This document shows positions 60,271 to 61,724 of a stretch of 61,724 nucleotides of DNA, in pieces. This stretch comes from Acetobacterium tundrae (lineage in GTDB: Bacteria > Bacillota > Clostridia > Eubacteriales > Eubacteriaceae), in NCBI RefSeq assembly GCF_008086615.1, contig NZ_RXYB01000021.1, forward strand, positions 1 through 61,724. The letters are read 5' to 3'. Under the pieces are notes generated by a model that saw nothing but the letters and a program-made list of their open reading frames with translations, was not told the DNA's origin and did not search any database. Each line of letters begins with the position of its first letter. The first letter of the stretch is position 1. Position numbers and translations under genes: made by a program.

Positions 60271-61724
60271 TTAAATGTAGAATAAAATATCTTCGTAATT
60301 TGGGTATGGCCAGTATTTCTTGGCGACAAGACTTTCAAGTTCATCCGCAAATTTGCGAAGTTCTTCCATTGCGGGGATGACCTGATCACAGTAATAGGTG
60401 GCTTCAGCCTGAGCTGATGCGGTGTCCTGAGCAGCGGCCAGAATTTTTTCCAGATCGTCAATGGAACGGATGAATTCGCCGGACAGTTTGGAGAGTCGTT
60501 CGGCCAGAGTTGATTCAGCCGAGACATCAATGAAATCACCACAGGATTTTTTCGCCAGCAGGGTGTCGCAAACCTCTTTGGTATAAGTAACAACAGCCGG
60601 TGAAATTTCACGTTTGGCGATGTTGAGCATGGTCAGGGCTTCAATGTTGATGGTTTTGCTGTATTCGTCCAGATGAATTTCATAACGGGAGTCCAATTCA
60701 GCCGGAGTATAAATATTGTGTCGGGCAAACAGTTCGACATTTTTATCTGAAGTATATTCAGCTAGGGCTGCCGGTGTGGTTCTCAGGTTGGGAAGGCCGC
60801 GGCGGGCGGCTTCTTCAACCCACTCCTCGGAGTAGTTGTTGCCGTTGAAGACAATGCGTTTATTTTCCGTGACGGATTTCTGCAGCAGGGCATCCAGGGC
60901 GGTATCAAAATCATCGGCCTTTTCCAGAACATCGGCATAGTTGCCCAGAACATCGGCGACGATGGTATTAAGGGTAATGTTCGGACCGGCGATGGACTGG
61001 TTGGAACCCAGCATCCGGAATTCGAACTTATTTCCGGTGAAGGCAAATGGCGAGGTTCGGTTACGGTCCGTCGCATCCATAATCAGTTTGGGCAGGGTGC
61101 TGACGCCCATTTCCAGCACCAGGTCTTTCGCTTCTTTAACCGGTTTGCCGGTTTCGATGGACTTCAGGGCGGCGGTCAGCTGTTCGCCGAGGAAAATGGA
61201 AACAATCGCCGGGGGGGCTTCATTCGCGCCCAAACGGTGATCATTGCCGGCGCTGGCAACGGTAATCCGCAGCAGTTCACTGTATTTGTTCACGGCTTCA
61301 ACACAGGCACAGAGGAAAAGCAGGAACTGTTTGTTGTTGACTGGATCATCCCCCGGTTCCAGCAGGTTCTCGCCAGTGTTAGTGGACATCGAAAAGTTAT
61401 TGTGCTTTCCGGAACCGTTGACGAAATCAAAGGGTTTTTCATGAAGCAGACAGGCCAGATCATGACGATAGGCTACCCGTTGCATGAATTCCATAACCAG
61501 CTGATTGTGATCCGTAGCGGTGTTTGTATTAGTGAAAATAGGCGCCATTTCATGCTGGGAAGGAGCCACTTCGTTGTGGCTGGTTTTGGAAGCAATGCCC
61601 AGTCGCCATAATTCCTTGTCGAGATCGGCCATGTAAGCGGCTACGCGGCCACGAATACGGCCGAAGTAATGGGTTTCCATTTCCTGGCCCTTGGGCGGTT
61701 TTGCGCCAAACAGAGTTCGGCCGG
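60271..61724 (-). CDS. glnN: Glutamine synthetase type III (partial, 5' end outside the window)
   Basis: The C-terminal ~484 residues are present and the frame is open to the window end (upstream codons give TLFGAKPPKGQEMETHYFG). GSIII features: HEMAPIF, NFSMSTNTGENLLEPG with preceding NGSGKHNN, RLGANEAPPAIVS, DRNRTSPFAFTGNKFEFR. ATP-dependent ammonia assimilation; GSIII forms large dodecamers of ~700-residue subunits. No start codon in the window. Confidence 0.95.
   Translation of the reverse strand, partial: GRTLFGAKPPKGQEMETHYFGRIRGRVAAYMADLDKELWRLGIASKTSHNEVAPSQHEMAPIFTNTNTATDHNQLVMEFMQRVAYRHDLACLLHEKPFDFVNGSGKHNNFSMSTNTGENLLEPGDDPVNNKQFLLFLCACVEAVNKYSELLRITVASAGNDHRLGANEAPPAIVSIFLGEQLTAALKSIETGKPVKEAKDLVLEMGVSTLPKLIMDATDRNRTSPFAFTGNKFEFRMLGSNQSIAGPNITLNTIVADVLGNYADVLEKADDFDTALDALLQKSVTENKRIVFNGNNYSEEWVEEAARRGLPNLRTTPAALAEYTSDKNVELFARHNIYTPAELDSRYEIHLDEYSKTINIEALTMLNIAKREISPAVVTYTKEVCDTLLAKKSCGDFIDVSAESTLAERLSKLSGEFIRSIDDLEKILAAAQDTASAQAEATYYCDQVIPAMEELRKFADELESLVAKKYWPYPNYEDILFYI

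Overview
The window looks like chromosome of a low-G+C, strictly anaerobic Firmicute of the acetogen type (Acetobacterium/Eubacterium-like). This is inferred from gene content: a corrinoid methyltransferase operon with a RACo-type activator, MtaA-like (UroD-family) methyltransferases, type III glutamine synthetase, LarE, a nitrogenase-like gene set, consensus Gram-positive promoters and strong Shine-Dalgarno sites. No insertion sequence, phage gene or CRISPR array was seen.

Layout. 1-660: 3' end of a 23S gene, 5S rRNA and terminator. 0.9-1.5 kb: queT-like transporter (minus) behind a preQ1-I riboswitch. 1.7-4.0 kb: cysteine-synthase-like gene, mgsA, TSCPD protein and ywbE behind a structured leader. 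4.0-12.5 kb: one long operon with a MoeA-like protein, a FecBCD-type metal-chelate ABC importer, a DUF4213/DUF364 protein, a NifH-like reductase and two NifD/K-like subunits. 12.5-14.3 kb: three membrane-protein genes (minus). 14.5-20 kb: RpiR regulator plus GpsA paralogue diverging from alcohol dehydrogenase, FGGY kinase and DeoC. 20-22.5 kb: ABC-2 exporter. 22.8-24.2 kb: nitroreductase and YrdC-like protein. 24.4-27.8 kb: tRNA-Ser, Xre/membrane pair, VTT protein, TetR, methyltransferase. 28-33.3 kb: second ABC-2 exporter and a MalT-like LuxR activator. 33.4-39.6 kb: metallophosphoesterase, DUF2127, peroxiredoxin, GNAT, FadH-like oxidoreductase, hypothetical. 39.7-42.4 kb: TPP-riboswitch-controlled thiC and a 5'-nucleotidase.

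42.7-59.1 kb is the most striking part. A corrinoid protein, two MtaA-like methyltransferases, a CobW-type GTPase, a DUF1638 protein and a RACo-like activase form an operon. It is followed by a promoter, a 30-codon cysteine-rich leader ORF, metY, metA, a third MtaA-like gene, a reverse-transsulfuration pair (mccB-mccA type), a forward-transsulfuration pair (metI-patB type) and a methionine gamma-lyase-like gene. Four promoters across this region carry the same CATATATG motif just downstream of the -10 box. All three UroD-family proteins keep the His-x-Cys...Cys zinc site used to activate thiols. I infer one sulfur/methyl regulon in which corrinoid-bound methyl groups are exchanged with homocysteine, methanethiol or a related thiol. 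The window ends with larE and the 3' part of a type III glutamine synthetase (both minus).
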